Counted from the stretch's first letter, positions 36,889 to 45,845 are shown. The stretch: 64,000 nucleotides of DNA from Micromonospora gifhornensis (GCF_016863515.1 NZ_BOPA01000014.1:186001-250000); one strand, 5' to 3'. Numbers and translations are program-made. Notes: a model not told the origin generated them from the sequence alone.

Positions 36889-37866
36889 GTGGACTTCGCC
36901 GCGTTCCGCGCTCTCGCACCGCTGTGCTGGCGGGCCCCGAGCGCCCACAACACCCAGCCGTGGCGGCTACGGTACGAGCCCGCAGCGATCCGCGTCGGAT
37001 GGGACGCCGCCCACACGCTGCCGGCGGCCGACCCCACCGGCCGCGACCTGCGGCTGTCCCTCGGCGCGTTCGTCGAGACCTGCCTGATCGTCGCGGCCGA
37101 CGCCGACCTGCACCTGAAGTACGTCGCCGAGCACGACGACCGCTGGGTGGGTTGGCTGCGGCCCACCGCACACCGCTACTCGACCCCCTTCCGCGCCATC
37201 GACGTGTGGGAACGTCGTACCGACCGGGGTCACTTCGCTGCCGGTCCGGGACCGGACGTGCTCGCGGCGGTGGACCGGGTCGCCCGACGGGCCGGCGGCA
37301 GCGTACGGGTCGTGCCGCACGCCGGCCGGCTCGGTGCCCTCCTGCGCACCGCCGACCGGCACCTGTACGCGGACCCGGCGATCACCGCCGAGCTGCGCCG
37401 CTGGCTACGGCTCGACCCGGCGCACCCGAACTACCACGTCGACGGGCTCACCGACCGCTGCCTCGCCCTGTCCCGGCCCGCCGCGGTGGGGCTACGCGCG
37501 GCGCTGGACGCGTACCCGGTGCTGCGCCCGCTCGGCCTGCCCCGGCTGCTCGCCGCTGCCGACAACCCGCTCGCCCGAGGCGGCACCGTGCTGGCCCTGG
37601 TCGCCCCCGACAGCCTCGACCCGGCCGGACAGATCGAGTTCGGACGGGTGCTGATGCGGTGCTGGTTGACGCTGCACACGGCGGGGCTGGCAGCCCACCC
37701 GCTCAGCCAACTGATCGACGTCGCCGCCACCCGTACGGCCCTCGCCGCACTGCTGGACGTGGCACCCGACCGGCTGTTGCACGTCGTACGGGTGGGCCTG
37801 CCCACCCGGCCGGCACCTCGCTCGGCCCGCCGGGTCGCCGGCGGCGGCCCTCCCGCCACCTCCTGA
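36889..37866 (+). CDS. nitroreductase-family flavoprotein (Acg-like)
   Basis: A 325-residue nitroreductase-family protein of the Acg-like kind. The FMN-binding opening is WRAPSAHNTQPWRLRY (residues about 14-29); further family marks are DPTGRDLRLSLGAFVETCLI and, near the C-terminus, TLHTAGLAAHPLSQLID. It starts with GTG directly after the preceding TAG. As last gene of the PaaK-like/unknown/GNAT operon it probably reduces or dehydrogenates the compound the others make. Confidence 0.82.
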   Translation: MDFAAFRALAPLCWRAPSAHNTQPWRLRYEPAAIRVGWDAAHTLPAADPTGRDLRLSLGAFVETCLIVAADADLHLKYVAEHDDRWVGWLRPTAHRYSTPFRAIDVWERRTDRGHFAAGPGPDVLAAVDRVARRAGGSVRVVPHAGRLGALLRTADRHLYADPAITAELRRWLRLDPAHPNYHVDGLTDRCLALSRPAAVGLRAALDAYPVLRPLGLPRLLAAADNPLARGGTVLALVAPDSLDPAGQIEFGRVLMRCWLTLHTAGLAAHPLSQLIDVAATRTALAALLDVAPDRLLHVVRVGLPTRPAPRSARRVAGGGPPATS

Positions 37867-37900
37867 TCACGACAGCCCGGTCCCAGCTCCACGGCCTCGG

Positions 37901-38473
37901 TCAGCGGGCGCCTTGCTGTCCGGTCAGGATCTCGCGGGCCTGCATGAGTGCGAAGCCGAGCAGGTTCAGCCCGCGCCAACGTGCCGGGTCGGTGGCGCGC
38001 GGATGGTCGGCGGCCAGGCCGATGCCCCAGATCCGGTCGAGCGGGCTGGCCTCCACGAGGATCCGCTTACCGGTGCCGATCAGGTACGTGCGCAGCGCAG
38101 GATGCTCGTCGAACTTCGCGACGGTGCCGGTCAGCACGATGTCGTAGCGGTGCTGCTCCCACACGTGCTGGTCGAAACCGGTGACCTGCCGGCCCAGCAT
38201 CTTCGCCGCGTGCGGGTGCGCCGCCGTCAGGACCCGGGCGGCGGTGGCGTGGTCGTCGAAGAGGGTGGCCTTGCGCCACATCATGTAGTGCTCGGCGGTG
38301 GCGAAACGCAGCCCGTCGATGGTGAACGGCGCCGACCACCACTGGCTCAGGCAGCCCGCCCCGACGCTGCCGTCGCGCTGCGGCTGGTGGCCCCAGAAGA
38401 ACAGGAACTTCACCCGGGCACCCGAGCGCATCGCCGCGGTCAGGTCGGCGACACTGTGTACTGACGTGACCAT
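37901..38473 (-). CDS. NADAR-domain protein (YbiA-like)
   Basis: A 190-residue member of the NADAR/YbiA family. Known members are N-glycosidases acting on ribosylamino-uracil intermediates of riboflavin synthesis or on ADP-ribosyl adducts. Signatures are FFWGHQP, SQWWSAPFTIDGLRFATAEHYMMWRKA and the C-terminal DRIWGIGLAADHP followed by RGLNLLGFALMQARE. The ATG at 38473 has GGAG upstream. It converges with the nitroreductase gene. Confidence 0.9.
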   Translation of the reverse strand: MVTSVHSVADLTAAMRSGARVKFLFFWGHQPQRDGSVGAGCLSQWWSAPFTIDGLRFATAEHYMMWRKATLFDDHATAARVLTAAHPHAAKMLGRQVTGFDQHVWEQHRYDIVLTGTVAKFDEHPALRTYLIGTGKRILVEASPLDRIWGIGLAADHPRATDPARWRGLNLLGFALMQAREILTGQQGAR

Positions 38474-38514
38474 GTGAGCGAGTCTCCGGCAGCAGGCGTT
38501 GCGCCGCACCGCCA

Positions 38515-38922
38515 TTATCGCGGCGCGCCCGCCCCGAGTTGTCCCTGCGTCCGGCTCGACGAATCGATGAGTCCCTGCAGGGCGGTACGAGTGCTCAGCA
38601 GAGCCGCGATGCGTTTGTCGTACGCCTGCAGATGCTCGATGAGGGTGGGCACCGCGCAGGGCTCGAGTCGGCCGGGTTCGTGGATGCACTCCAACAGTTC
38701 GGCGATCACACGAGTCGGCAGGCCGGCGTCCAGCAGGAGCCGGATGGAGCGGACCTGCTCCACCGCCGAGACCTCGAAGAGCCGCTGCCCGGTGGCGGAC
38801 CGCTCGGCGGGCAGCAGGCCCTGGTTGTCGTAGTGGCGCAGCATCCGCGGGCTGACCCCCGTACGCAGGGCCAACTCACCGATGCGCAGCAACCGCCTCC
38901 GCTGGCCATTTGCCTGTGACAC
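38515..38922 (-). CDS. MerR-family regulator
   Basis: A 135-residue MerR-type regulator: LRIGELALRTGVSPRMLRHYDNQGLL helix-turn-helix, winged part, and a C-terminal coiled coil (IEHLQAYDKRIAALLSTRTALQGLI). The GTG start at 38922 lies 25 bases from the divergent aminotransferase ATG, so the two share one promoter region, as is usual for MerR targets. Confidence 0.9.
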   Translation of the reverse strand: MSQANGQRRRLLRIGELALRTGVSPRMLRHYDNQGLLPAERSATGQRLFEVSAVEQVRSIRLLLDAGLPTRVIAELLECIHEPGRLEPCAVPTLIEHLQAYDKRIAALLSTRTALQGLIDSSSRTQGQLGAGAPR

Positions 38923-38947
38923 TGATGTCAGCTCCTACCGTCCTGGC

Positions 38948-39751
38948 ATGGCTGTCTCGCTCGCTCATCTCAACGGTAAGCCCGCCACCGCCGCCGACCT
39001 CGCGCCGTTGGCGTTCGCCGGCTACGCCCACTTCACCGCGATGCAGGTCCGCGACCGGGCCGTCCGTGGCCTGGACCTGCACCTGGAACGGCTGCGTCGG
39101 GCCAGCGAAGTGCTGTTCGGCCAACAGCTGTCCACCAGCCGGGTTCGCGAGTATCTGCGTTTGGCCGTCGACAAGGGCGGGCCGGACGCGTCGCTGGCCT
39201 GCTTCGTCACCTCCCGGCCGGGGGAGTTCGTCGTCGACGACACCGACCCGGGCCTGGACGTGCTGATCAGGCTCACCGACCCGGCTCAGCCGCCGACCGG
39301 GCCGATGGCCCTGGACGTCGTGAGCCACCAGCGGCACCTGGCGGGCATCAAGCACGTCGGGGAGGTCGCCAAGACCTGGTACCTCCGGCAGGCCCAAGCC
39401 CGCGGCTTCGACGACGCCGTCTTCGAGGACGGCACGGGCCGACTCAGCGAAGCGACCATCTGGAATCTGGCCTTCTGGGACGGCGAGACGGTGATCTGGC
39501 CGCAGGCCGACCTCCTGCCCGGAGTCACCATGCAGATCCTCACCCGTCAGCTTGCCTACCTCGGCGTCGCTCAGCAGACCCGCGACATCCGCCGGGCCGA
39601 CCTGACCGAGAACCTGGCATGCGTCCTCATGAACTCCTGGACCCCCGCCATTGCCGTCTCCCACCTGGGCGACCGGCCGCTCGCCGACGGCACCACCTTC
39701 GCGCACCTCCTGCACGAGGCGTACGGGAACGAACCCCTGACCTGGCCCTGA
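38948..39751 (+). CDS. class IV aminotransferase
   Basis: A 267-residue fold-type IV PLP enzyme, of the branched-chain aminotransferase / D-amino-acid transaminase / aminodeoxychorismate lyase group. The PLP lysine is in LAGIKHVGEVAKTWYLRQAQ, and the conserved glutamate region is RLSEATIWNL. Substrate cannot be assigned. It shares a short divergent promoter region with the MerR gene. Confidence 0.85.
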   Translation: MAVSLAHLNGKPATAADLAPLAFAGYAHFTAMQVRDRAVRGLDLHLERLRRASEVLFGQQLSTSRVREYLRLAVDKGGPDASLACFVTSRPGEFVVDDTDPGLDVLIRLTDPAQPPTGPMALDVVSHQRHLAGIKHVGEVAKTWYLRQAQARGFDDAVFEDGTGRLSEATIWNLAFWDGETVIWPQADLLPGVTMQILTRQLAYLGVAQQTRDIRRADLTENLACVLMNSWTPAIAVSHLGDRPLADGTTFAHLLHEAYGNEPLTWP

Positions 39752-39845
39752 CATCTCGCGTGTGGAAGGGACGCCGCGCTCTCCACGTGCCGAGGCACGT
39801 GCATGCAGGGCGTACGCGGTGATCGAGGTTCGAGCCGGGTATGGT

Positions 39846-39924
39846 GCGGGGAGGGCGACTGGCGGCACGGGGATGGGTCGGACCATCGGGGAGCCTGTCA
39901 CGGGAGTCGACCGCCTGGGCTGCC
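39846..39924 (+). ncRNA. ZTP riboswitch (pfl motif) upstream of folD
   Basis: The folD leader carries the conserved pfl/ZTP landmarks in order: GACTGGCG (39857-39864), ACCATCGGGGAGC (39882-39894) and CCGCCTGGGC (39911-39920), 18 bases before the folD start. ZTP/ZMP signals low 10-formyl-tetrahydrofolate, and folD is a classic target in actinobacteria. Boundaries are approximate. Confidence 0.85.
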
Positions 39925-39937
39925 GTTCGGAGGAACC

Positions 39938-40801
39938 ATGACCCAGACCGCTCGACTCCTCCCCGGCGTACCGGTGGCCGAGGCCGTGTTCGCCGACATC
40001 ACCCGGCGGGTCGCCGCTCTACGCGAACGAGGCGTCACGCCCAGCCTCGCCACGATCCTGGTCGGTGACGACGATGCGAGCGCCGGATACATCAGGATCA
40101 AGCAGCGGCAGGCCCGCCAGTTGGGCTTCGACTCACCCCACCGGCACCTGCCCGCGTACGCCACCCAGCACGACCTGCTCGACGTGATCGCCGGTTTCAA
40201 CGCCGACCCCGACGTGCACGGGGTTCTGCTTCAGTACCCGATCCCGGACCACCTGGACTACGACGCCGCCTTGCAGGCACTGCACCCGGACAAGGACGTC
40301 GACGGTTTGCACCCGCTGAACATGGGCCGGCTGGCCCTCGGCCTGCCCGGCGCGCTGCCGTGCACCCCCGCCGGAATCGAGGCACTGCTGGCACACCATC
40401 AGATCCCCGTCGCCGGCCGCGAGGTGGTGATCCTCGGCCGCGGCGCGACGATCGGACGACCACTGGCGATCCTGCTGGCCCAGAAACGCCCCACCGCCAA
40501 CGCCGCGGTCACCGTCGTCCATACCGGCGTCCCGGACTGGTCGCGCCACACCCGGCGCGCCGACATCCTCGTCGCCGCGGCCGGCGTCCCCGGCATCATC
40601 CAACCCGAGCACGTCCGCCCGGGCGCGGTGGTGGTCGGCGCCGGAGTCCGGTATGCCGGCCGCCGCCTCCTGCCCGACGTCGACGAGGCCTGCGCCACGG
40701 TCGCCTCCGCGATCACTCCGCGCGTCGGGGGAGTCGGCCCCACCACCGTCGCCACGCTGTTCCGCAACGCCGTCACCGCTGCCGAACACGCCACCACCTG
40801 A
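39938..40801 (+). CDS. folD: methylene-tetrahydrofolate dehydrogenase/cyclohydrolase
   Basis: A 287-residue bifunctional FolD, which interconverts 5,10-methylene-, methenyl- and 10-formyl-tetrahydrofolate in the cytoplasm. Marks are YIRIKQRQARQLG (catalytic lysine in YxxxK), VLLQYPIPDHLD, DKDVDGLHPLNMGRL, PCTPAGIEALL, ILGRGATIGRPLAILL and TPRVGGVGPTTVATLF. AGGA precedes the ATG at 39938. A probable ZTP riboswitch lies just upstream and would raise expression when 10-formyl-THF is short. The enzyme may be a second copy; that cannot be judged here. Confidence 0.95.
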   Translation: MTQTARLLPGVPVAEAVFADITRRVAALRERGVTPSLATILVGDDDASAGYIRIKQRQARQLGFDSPHRHLPAYATQHDLLDVIAGFNADPDVHGVLLQYPIPDHLDYDAALQALHPDKDVDGLHPLNMGRLALGLPGALPCTPAGIEALLAHHQIPVAGREVVILGRGATIGRPLAILLAQKRPTANAAVTVVHTGVPDWSRHTRRADILVAAAGVPGIIQPEHVRPGAVVVGAGVRYAGRRLLPDVDEACATVASAITPRVGGVGPTTVATLFRNAVTAAEHATT

Positions 40802-40887
40802 CGCACCACCCACCGGACGTTACGGATGGGGCTGACTCGCGACAGCTCCAGCCACGTCGTCGAACTTGTCGAGCAGGGAACTGCGCC

Positions 40888-41406
40888 TCACGAAGTGCGG
40901 CGAACGGTTCCGCCGTAGAGGTGTACGCGGTGGTCGACATCGCGGTCCGGCTGTCGGTGTACGAAGTGTCCGCAAGCCACCGGGCCGTGGCTGACGTGCA
41001 CCAGCCAGTCCTCGTAGTACCAGCTCGGGCTGCAGGCGCAGCCGGTGAACCGGAAGTTTGCCCGGTAACGGCCGACCTGACCTGGGGTCAGCGTGAACAG
41101 GCGGGTGGAGGCGTACGGTCGCGGATAGGCTGCCGCACCGGGTAGCCGGTCGACGGTGAGCCTCTGTCCGGTGCGGCCCAGCCAGAGGTCGATGGCACGG
41201 GCCTGCTCGACACCGCCGCTCAGCACCTCTTCCTGGCGTGCGTAGTCGACCGCCTGGTCAGCCAGGACCTCGTGGACGACCACATCGCCGTCCGGCAGCG
41301 ACCGGGGCAAGGCCACCGCCCGGTCGAGGCCACGGCGCGCGTTCGCGGCCGACACACCGCGTGCATCAGCCGTCCACCGCACCCGAACCCGCTGAACAAC
41401 GATCAC
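40888..41406 (-). CDS. hypothetical protein
   Basis: A 172-residue predicted protein with no recognised family. It starts with GTG at 41406 and has the compositional bias of real coding sequence. Features are a run GWYYEDWLVHVSHGP-like segment (SWYYEDWLVHVSHGPVACGHFVH) with paired cysteines CAC and several histidines, which might bind metal. It converges with folD. Confidence 0.55.
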   Translation of the reverse strand: MIVVQRVRVRWTADARGVSAANARRGLDRAVALPRSLPDGDVVVHEVLADQAVDYARQEEVLSGGVEQARAIDLWLGRTGQRLTVDRLPGAAAYPRPYASTRLFTLTPGQVGRYRANFRFTGCACSPSWYYEDWLVHVSHGPVACGHFVHRQPDRDVDHRVHLYGGTVRRTS

Positions 41407-41494
41407 ACCTGAGCTTCGCTCAGCCCGCGCCCGACCCGCCAGCCGGTATCCGGCGACCCGCTCGATTGCAGTGCAGCGACCGGTTCGGGCCAGG

Positions 41495-42067
41495 TCACCG
41501 CAGGTCGAGCCGCATGAGCACCCGGGGGAACCCGGCGAGTACGGAGGTGGTGTCGGCTGCCTTCACGAAACCGGCCTGCTCGAAGACGGCGCGGGTGCCG
41601 ACGTAGGCCATGGTGAGGTCCACCTTCTCGCCACGGTTGTCGACGGGGTAACCCTCGACGGCCGGCGCGCCGCGCTCGCGGGCGAAGGCGACGGCACCGG
41701 CCAGCAGGTGGTGCACGATGCCCCGCTTGCGGTGACCGGGCCGTACCCGGAAGCACCACACGCTCCACACATCGAGATCGTCGAGGTGCGGGATCCGCCT
41801 GTTGCGGGCGAAGCTCGTGTCGGCGCGCGGGTGCACCGCCGCCCAGCCGACGACCTCGTCGCCGTCGTAGGCGAGCACGCCGGGAGGGGGATCCGTCCCG
41901 ACGAGTTCGCGTACCCGGTCGCCGCGCATCGTCCCGCGCAACTCCTGGTTCTCCTTCGCGCCGATGCGGTAGCTCAGGCACCAGCACACGTTCGCGTCCG
42001 GCCGTCTCGGGCCGACCAGAGTCGCGACATCTTCGAACACTGTCGCGGGGCGTACGTCGATCGCCAT
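41495..42067 (-). CDS. GNAT-family acetyltransferase
   Basis: A 190-residue GNAT protein. The acyl-CoA loop is VWCFRVRPGHRKRGIVHHLLAGAVAFARERG and the C-terminal strand is GTRAVFEQAGFVKAA. An N-terminal cysteine motif NVCWCLSYR is typical of a subgroup of small actinobacterial GNATs. The ATG at 42067 was chosen; a longer frame begins at 42166. Substrate unknown. Confidence 0.85.
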   Translation of the reverse strand: MAIDVRPATVFEDVATLVGPRRPDANVCWCLSYRIGAKENQELRGTMRGDRVRELVGTDPPPGVLAYDGDEVVGWAAVHPRADTSFARNRRIPHLDDLDVWSVWCFRVRPGHRKRGIVHHLLAGAVAFARERGAPAVEGYPVDNRGEKVDLTMAYVGTRAVFEQAGFVKAADTTSVLAGFPRVLMRLDLR

Positions 42068-42249
42068 GACGCCCACCCTGCCACCGCTCACCGACAACAC
42101 ACTCCCGATCCCGGCAGGACCATCGGCAGGGATACCTGGGCCGAGAGCGATGGCATCGGCCCGCACCCGAGCAGGAGCGCCGGCTGCTCGGCAAAGCCGG
42201 AGCCGGGTACGGGTCGAGGGGCATTCGCTGCAGTCGCTAGTCTGCCGGC

Positions 42250-42594
42250 GTGAGTGATGATCAATGTGACGTGTGGTCGCTGCACCGGCGGGACGACGGC
42301 GGCCTGCTTGCTGATCTCGTGGTGACCGGTGGTGACTTCCCGTGGCTCAACGCCCATGTCCGCCCGACGGAAGGCTTCCTGGAGGTCCGGCCGCTCTTCG
42401 CCGAGGAACTGCGGTTGCTCGACCGCATCGACCAGGACGGTGAATCCTGGGAGCGCGCGTACGACGCGGTCCGCAATGCCGTGACGCTGCGCTACCCGCA
42501 GGGCCAGGAGGTGCCCGAGTTCCTGCTGCACATCGAGGGCGACGAGGCCTGGTGGCGGTGGAGCGACGAACCGTTCGACAAGGAAGACAGCTAG
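42250..42594 (+). CDS. small acidic hypothetical protein
   Basis: A 114-residue acidic protein starting with GTG at 42250. It may belong to the small actinobacterial DUF5959-like group (FLEVRPLFAEELRLLDRID, FLLHIEGDEAWWRWSDEPF), but this is uncertain. It lies just upstream of the GntR operator without overlapping it. Confidence 0.6.
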   Translation: MSDDQCDVWSLHRRDDGGLLADLVVTGGDFPWLNAHVRPTEGFLEVRPLFAEELRLLDRIDQDGESWERAYDAVRNAVTLRYPQGQEVPEFLLHIEGDEAWWRWSDEPFDKEDS

Positions 42595-42629
42595 TCCCTG
42601 AGACAAGTGTGCGGGTGCGTCGGCCCCTC

Positions 42630-42656
42630 TTGACCAGCGATTCACTGCTTTACTAT
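42630..42656 (+). promoter_or_regulatory. promoter of the GntR-ABC operon
   Basis: TTGACC (42630-42635) and TACTAT (42651-42656) form a -35/-10 pair with 15-bp spacing; the -10 box lies inside the left arm of the operator. Confidence 0.45.
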
Positions 42657-42674
42657 GGTCCTAGTAAAGCAGTG
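42643..42674. promoter_or_regulatory. 13-bp perfect inverted-repeat operator
   Basis: CACTGCTTTACTA (42643-42655) and its exact reverse complement (42662-42674) are separated by 6 bases, 10 bases before the GntR GTG. YtrA-type GntR proteins bind such operators, so repression of the operon by its own first product is likely. Confidence 0.75.
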
Positions 42675-42684
42675 AGGAGTCACC

Positions 42685-43080
42685 GTGTTCGTCTTCCGGC
42701 TCGACACCCGCTCCGGGGTGCCGCCGTACCTGCAACTCGTCCAGCAGGTCCGCCAGGCGGTGCTGCTCGGTTTTCTCCAACCCGGTGACCGCCTCCCGCT
42801 CATCCGTGAGGTGGTCGAGGACCTGGCGATCAATCCGAACACCGTCGCCAAGGCGTACCGCCAGATGGAGCAGGAGAACCTGGTCACCGGTCGACCCGGC
42901 CAGGGCACGTTCGTCAACGCACAGCAGTCGGCCGCGATGTCGGCATCGACGTACACCTCGCTGCGTCGCGGCCTGGAGACCTGGCTGCGCCGCGCCTACG
43001 CGGCCGGCCTCGACGAACAGTCGGTCAACGCGCTCTTCACTTCCGTCCACCAGCAGACGAGGAACGAGGACGTGGCGTGA
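42685..43080 (+). CDS. GntR-family regulator, YtrA subfamily
   Basis: A 131-residue regulator with a GntR winged helix (PPYLQLVQQVRQAVLLGFLQPGDRLPLIREVVEDLAINPNTVAKAYRQME) and a short C-terminal helical dimerisation region, the YtrA layout. It starts with GTG after a good GAGGAG site and overlaps the ABC ATPase start (GTGA). It likely senses a ligand, often a cell-wall antibiotic in this subfamily, and derepresses the transporter. Confidence 0.9.
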   Translation: MFVFRLDTRSGVPPYLQLVQQVRQAVLLGFLQPGDRLPLIREVVEDLAINPNTVAKAYRQMEQENLVTGRPGQGTFVNAQQSAAMSASTYTSLRRGLETWLRRAYAAGLDEQSVNALFTSVHQQTRNEDVA

Positions 43081-43976
43081 CAGGGACCGAGCTCGCGCTG
43101 CGCACGGACGGTGTGGGCAAGCGGTATCGGAAGGGTTGGGCGCTGCGTGACTGCACCCTGGCCCTGCCGGCGGGCGGCGTGATCGCCCTGGTCGGGCCGA
43201 ACGGCGCGGGCAAGACCACGCTGCTGCGCCTGGTCGTCGGGTTGCTGGCCCCGAGCACCGGCACGGTGGAGGTCCTCGGCCACGACGTCACCGCCAGCAC
43301 CCCGCAAACCTTGTCCCGTGTCGGGTTCCTGGCCCAGGACCACCCGCTGTACAAGCGCTTCACCGTCGCCGAGATGCTCCGCTTCGGCCGGGCCTGCAAC
43401 CTGCGGTTCGACCAGGGGCTGGCCGAGCGCCGGCTGGCGAAGCTGGGCATCCCGCTCGACCGCCGGGCCGGCACGCTCTCCGGCGGGCAGCAGGCCCAGG
43501 TCGCGCTGGCTCTGGCGCTGGCGAAGCGGCCGGACCTGCTCGTCCTCGACGAGCCGGTGGCCAGCCTCGATCCGCTGGCTCGGCACGAGTTTCTCCAGGT
43601 CCTCATGGGTGCGGTGGCCGAAGGCGGGGTGACCGTCCTGTTCTCCTCGCACGTCGTGCACGAGCTGGAACGTGTCTGCGACCACCTGGTCGTGCTCAAC
43701 CGCGGCCGAGTCACGCTCACCGGTGACATCGACACCCTCCTCGCCGAGCACCGGCTGCTCGTCGGCCCGCGTACGGCCACCGACCTCGACCGGGCCGGCA
43801 CCGTCGTGCAGGCCGTCCACAGCGACCGGCAGACGACCCTGCTGGTACGCGACGGTGGGCTTCCGGCCGCGCCCGGCTGGCAGGCCCAGCCGGTCGCGCT
43901 GGAGGAGCTGGTGCTGGCGTATCTGCGCCGGTCGTCCGAGCCGAGCGGCACGGTCTGGTCGGAGGTGGCGGTATGA
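43077..43976 (+). CDS. ABC transporter ATP-binding protein
   Basis: A 299-residue ABC ATPase: Walker A GPNGAGKTT, Q-loop FLAQDHPLY, signature LSGGQQAQ, Walker B LLVLDEPVASLDP, switch histidine FSSHVVHE. The C-terminal 80 residues resemble the extension of DrrA/CcmA-like multidrug ATPases. It is coupled to the GntR gene before it and the permease after it (ATGA, 43973-43976). Confidence 0.95.
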   Translation: MTGTELALRTDGVGKRYRKGWALRDCTLALPAGGVIALVGPNGAGKTTLLRLVVGLLAPSTGTVEVLGHDVTASTPQTLSRVGFLAQDHPLYKRFTVAEMLRFGRACNLRFDQGLAERRLAKLGIPLDRRAGTLSGGQQAQVALALALAKRPDLLVLDEPVASLDPLARHEFLQVLMGAVAEGGVTVLFSSHVVHELERVCDHLVVLNRGRVTLTGDIDTLLAEHRLLVGPRTATDLDRAGTVVQAVHSDRQTTLLVRDGGLPAAPGWQAQPVALEELVLAYLRRSSEPSGTVWSEVAV

Positions 43977-44950
43977 GGTGGTTGAACTGGCGTCAGCACC
44001 GCACCGAGGTCTGCGTCCTGGGTCTGCTCGTCGGCCTGTTCGGCGTCGCCCTGCTCGTGCTCGGGACACAGGCCCACGACCTGTTCCCCGGTGGTCCCGC
44101 CCGCTGTGCGGGCGAGGCGGGTGTCGACGAGGCCTGCACGGCCGCGTTCCGCCGGCTCGACGAGGAGTACGGGTACCTGGAGAACCTCCTGGCGGCCTTC
44201 TACCTGGTCCCCGTCGTCATCGGTGCGTTCCTCGGTGCGCCGCTGCTCGCGCGCGAACTGGAGGACGGCACCTGGCAGCTCGCCTGGACGCAGGCCGTGC
44301 CGCGGATGCGCTGGCTGGCGGCCAAGCTCGTGGCACTGGCCGGCGTCACCGTCGCGCTCACCGGGATGTTCACCGTGGTGCTCACCTGGTTCCGTCAGCC
44401 GTTCGACGCGTGGGAAGGACGGTTCCAGTACGACGCCTTCGACCTGGAGGGACTCGTTCCGATGGCGTACGCGCTGTTCGCGTTCGGCGTCGCCACCGCC
44501 GCAGGGGCGATCCTGCGACGCAGCCTGCCCGCGTTCGGCGTCGCGTTCGGGGCGTTTCTCGCCGCCCGGATGTCGGTGGCGCTGCTGGCCCGTCCCGCGT
44601 ACGCCACGCCGCTCACCACCATGGCCCCGGTCCCCGTCGGCGGCACGAAGGACCAGGCGGGGTACCGGCCTGTGCACAGCGTCGCCGACTGGACGATCGA
44701 ACGTGGCTACGCGGACGCCACCGGGCGCAGGCTGAGCTCGACCGAGTACTACGAGTTGGAGGAGGCCGCCAACCAGGCCGGCACCAACCTCAACCAGTTC
44801 CTGCACGCCCGGGGCATCCAGCAGTTCGGGGTATACCACCCGGCCGACCGGTTCTGGACGTTCCAGCTCATCGAGGCAGCACTGTTCGTCGCCGTCGCGG
44901 CGATCCTGATCGGCGTGGTGGTGTGGCGGGTACGGCGTCGTCTGGTCTAG
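43973..44950 (+). CDS. ABC transporter permease
   Basis: A 325-residue integral membrane protein with about six hydrophobic segments and a large extracytoplasmic loop (about 215-290). It has LAREL in the loop after TM2 (ELEDGTWQLAWTQAVPRMRWLAAKLVALA), as ABC-2-type permeases do. It forms the exporter with the ATPase before it. Confidence 0.88.
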   Translation: MRWLNWRQHRTEVCVLGLLVGLFGVALLVLGTQAHDLFPGGPARCAGEAGVDEACTAAFRRLDEEYGYLENLLAAFYLVPVVIGAFLGAPLLARELEDGTWQLAWTQAVPRMRWLAAKLVALAGVTVALTGMFTVVLTWFRQPFDAWEGRFQYDAFDLEGLVPMAYALFAFGVATAAGAILRRSLPAFGVAFGAFLAARMSVALLARPAYATPLTTMAPVPVGGTKDQAGYRPVHSVADWTIERGYADATGRRLSSTEYYELEEAANQAGTNLNQFLHARGIQQFGVYHPADRFWTFQLIEAALFVAVAAILIGVVVWRVRRRLV

Positions 44951-44972
44951 GGCCTGTGCTGACGCTGACGGG

Positions 44973-45845
44973 TCAACGACGCACTTGTTGCTGGACCCAG
45001 GTGGGCATCGTGTTGTGGTGGTCGGAGCTGATCGATTCGAGCGTTTCGGCCCCGCCTGCGGTCGGCAGGTGGGTGCAGCCGGCGAGCCGGTGCACGGTCA
45101 GGTCGTCGGTGGCGGCGGCGCGCCGCCATACGGCGATGCTGTCGTCGGCGGGAGTCCACTCGTCGGCCTCGCCGTAGAACAGCAACGTCGGGCAGCGCAC
45201 CTGCGCGATGACAGGCTCCGGGTCGTGGTCCATGTCCTCCCAGGTGCCGGGATGGTCGTCCAGGTCGCGTGGGACGTGGGCGAGGGGAAACCACGGCCGG
45301 TCGGCGTACCCGTCGATGACCGCCTGCGCGGTCGTGCGGTCGATGTGCCCGCGTACGGCGTTCTCCAGGGTGTCTCGCAGGCGGGCCAGGTCGGCGAGTT
45401 CCGCGCTTGCGTAGCCGTTCAGGAGCAACTGCTGCGCGGTCCCGTACCGCATCTGGGCGGCCGGGCTCACCCCGCTACCGGCGACCAGCACGAGGAACGA
45501 GATCAGCTCGGGCCGACGGGCCGCGACCGCGGACGCGGGCCAGGCGCCCTGGCTCCACGCCCACAACCCCACGGGAACGTCGCCGACGTGACGACGCATC
45601 TGGGCGACGGCCGCCAGGGCGTCGTCGGCCTGGACGGTGTACGGCACGTCGCCCCGTTCACGCGGACGACGGTCGAAGCGCAGCACCGCCACGCCGGCCG
45701 CCGGGAACACCCGCGCCAGGTGTTCGTAGAGGAAGTACGAGCGTCGCGGCTCGCCGGAGCCGTGCAGGACGACGATCGCGCCGCGCGCCGGCCCGTCCAG
45801 CGTGGCCGGCAGGGACACGTCGCCGGCATCGACAACCAGCTCCAT
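44973..45845 (-). CDS. alpha/beta hydrolase
   Basis: A 290-residue alpha/beta-hydrolase-fold protein. The oxyanion region is VVLHGSGEPRRS, the nucleophile elbow is LWAWSQGAW (AxSxG rather than GxSxG), and the acid and histidine are probably in LLFYGEADEWTP and GCTHLP. Overall it resembles dipeptidyl-peptidase/BAAT-like hydrolases. ATG at 45845 chosen. It converges with the ABC permease. Confidence 0.85.
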   Translation of the reverse strand: MELVVDAGDVSLPATLDGPARGAIVVLHGSGEPRRSYFLYEHLARVFPAAGVAVLRFDRRPRERGDVPYTVQADDALAAVAQMRRHVGDVPVGLWAWSQGAWPASAVAARRPELISFLVLVAGSGVSPAAQMRYGTAQQLLLNGYASAELADLARLRDTLENAVRGHIDRTTAQAVIDGYADRPWFPLAHVPRDLDDHPGTWEDMDHDPEPVIAQVRCPTLLFYGEADEWTPADDSIAVWRRAAATDDLTVHRLAGCTHLPTAGGAETLESISSDHHNTMPTWVQQQVRR

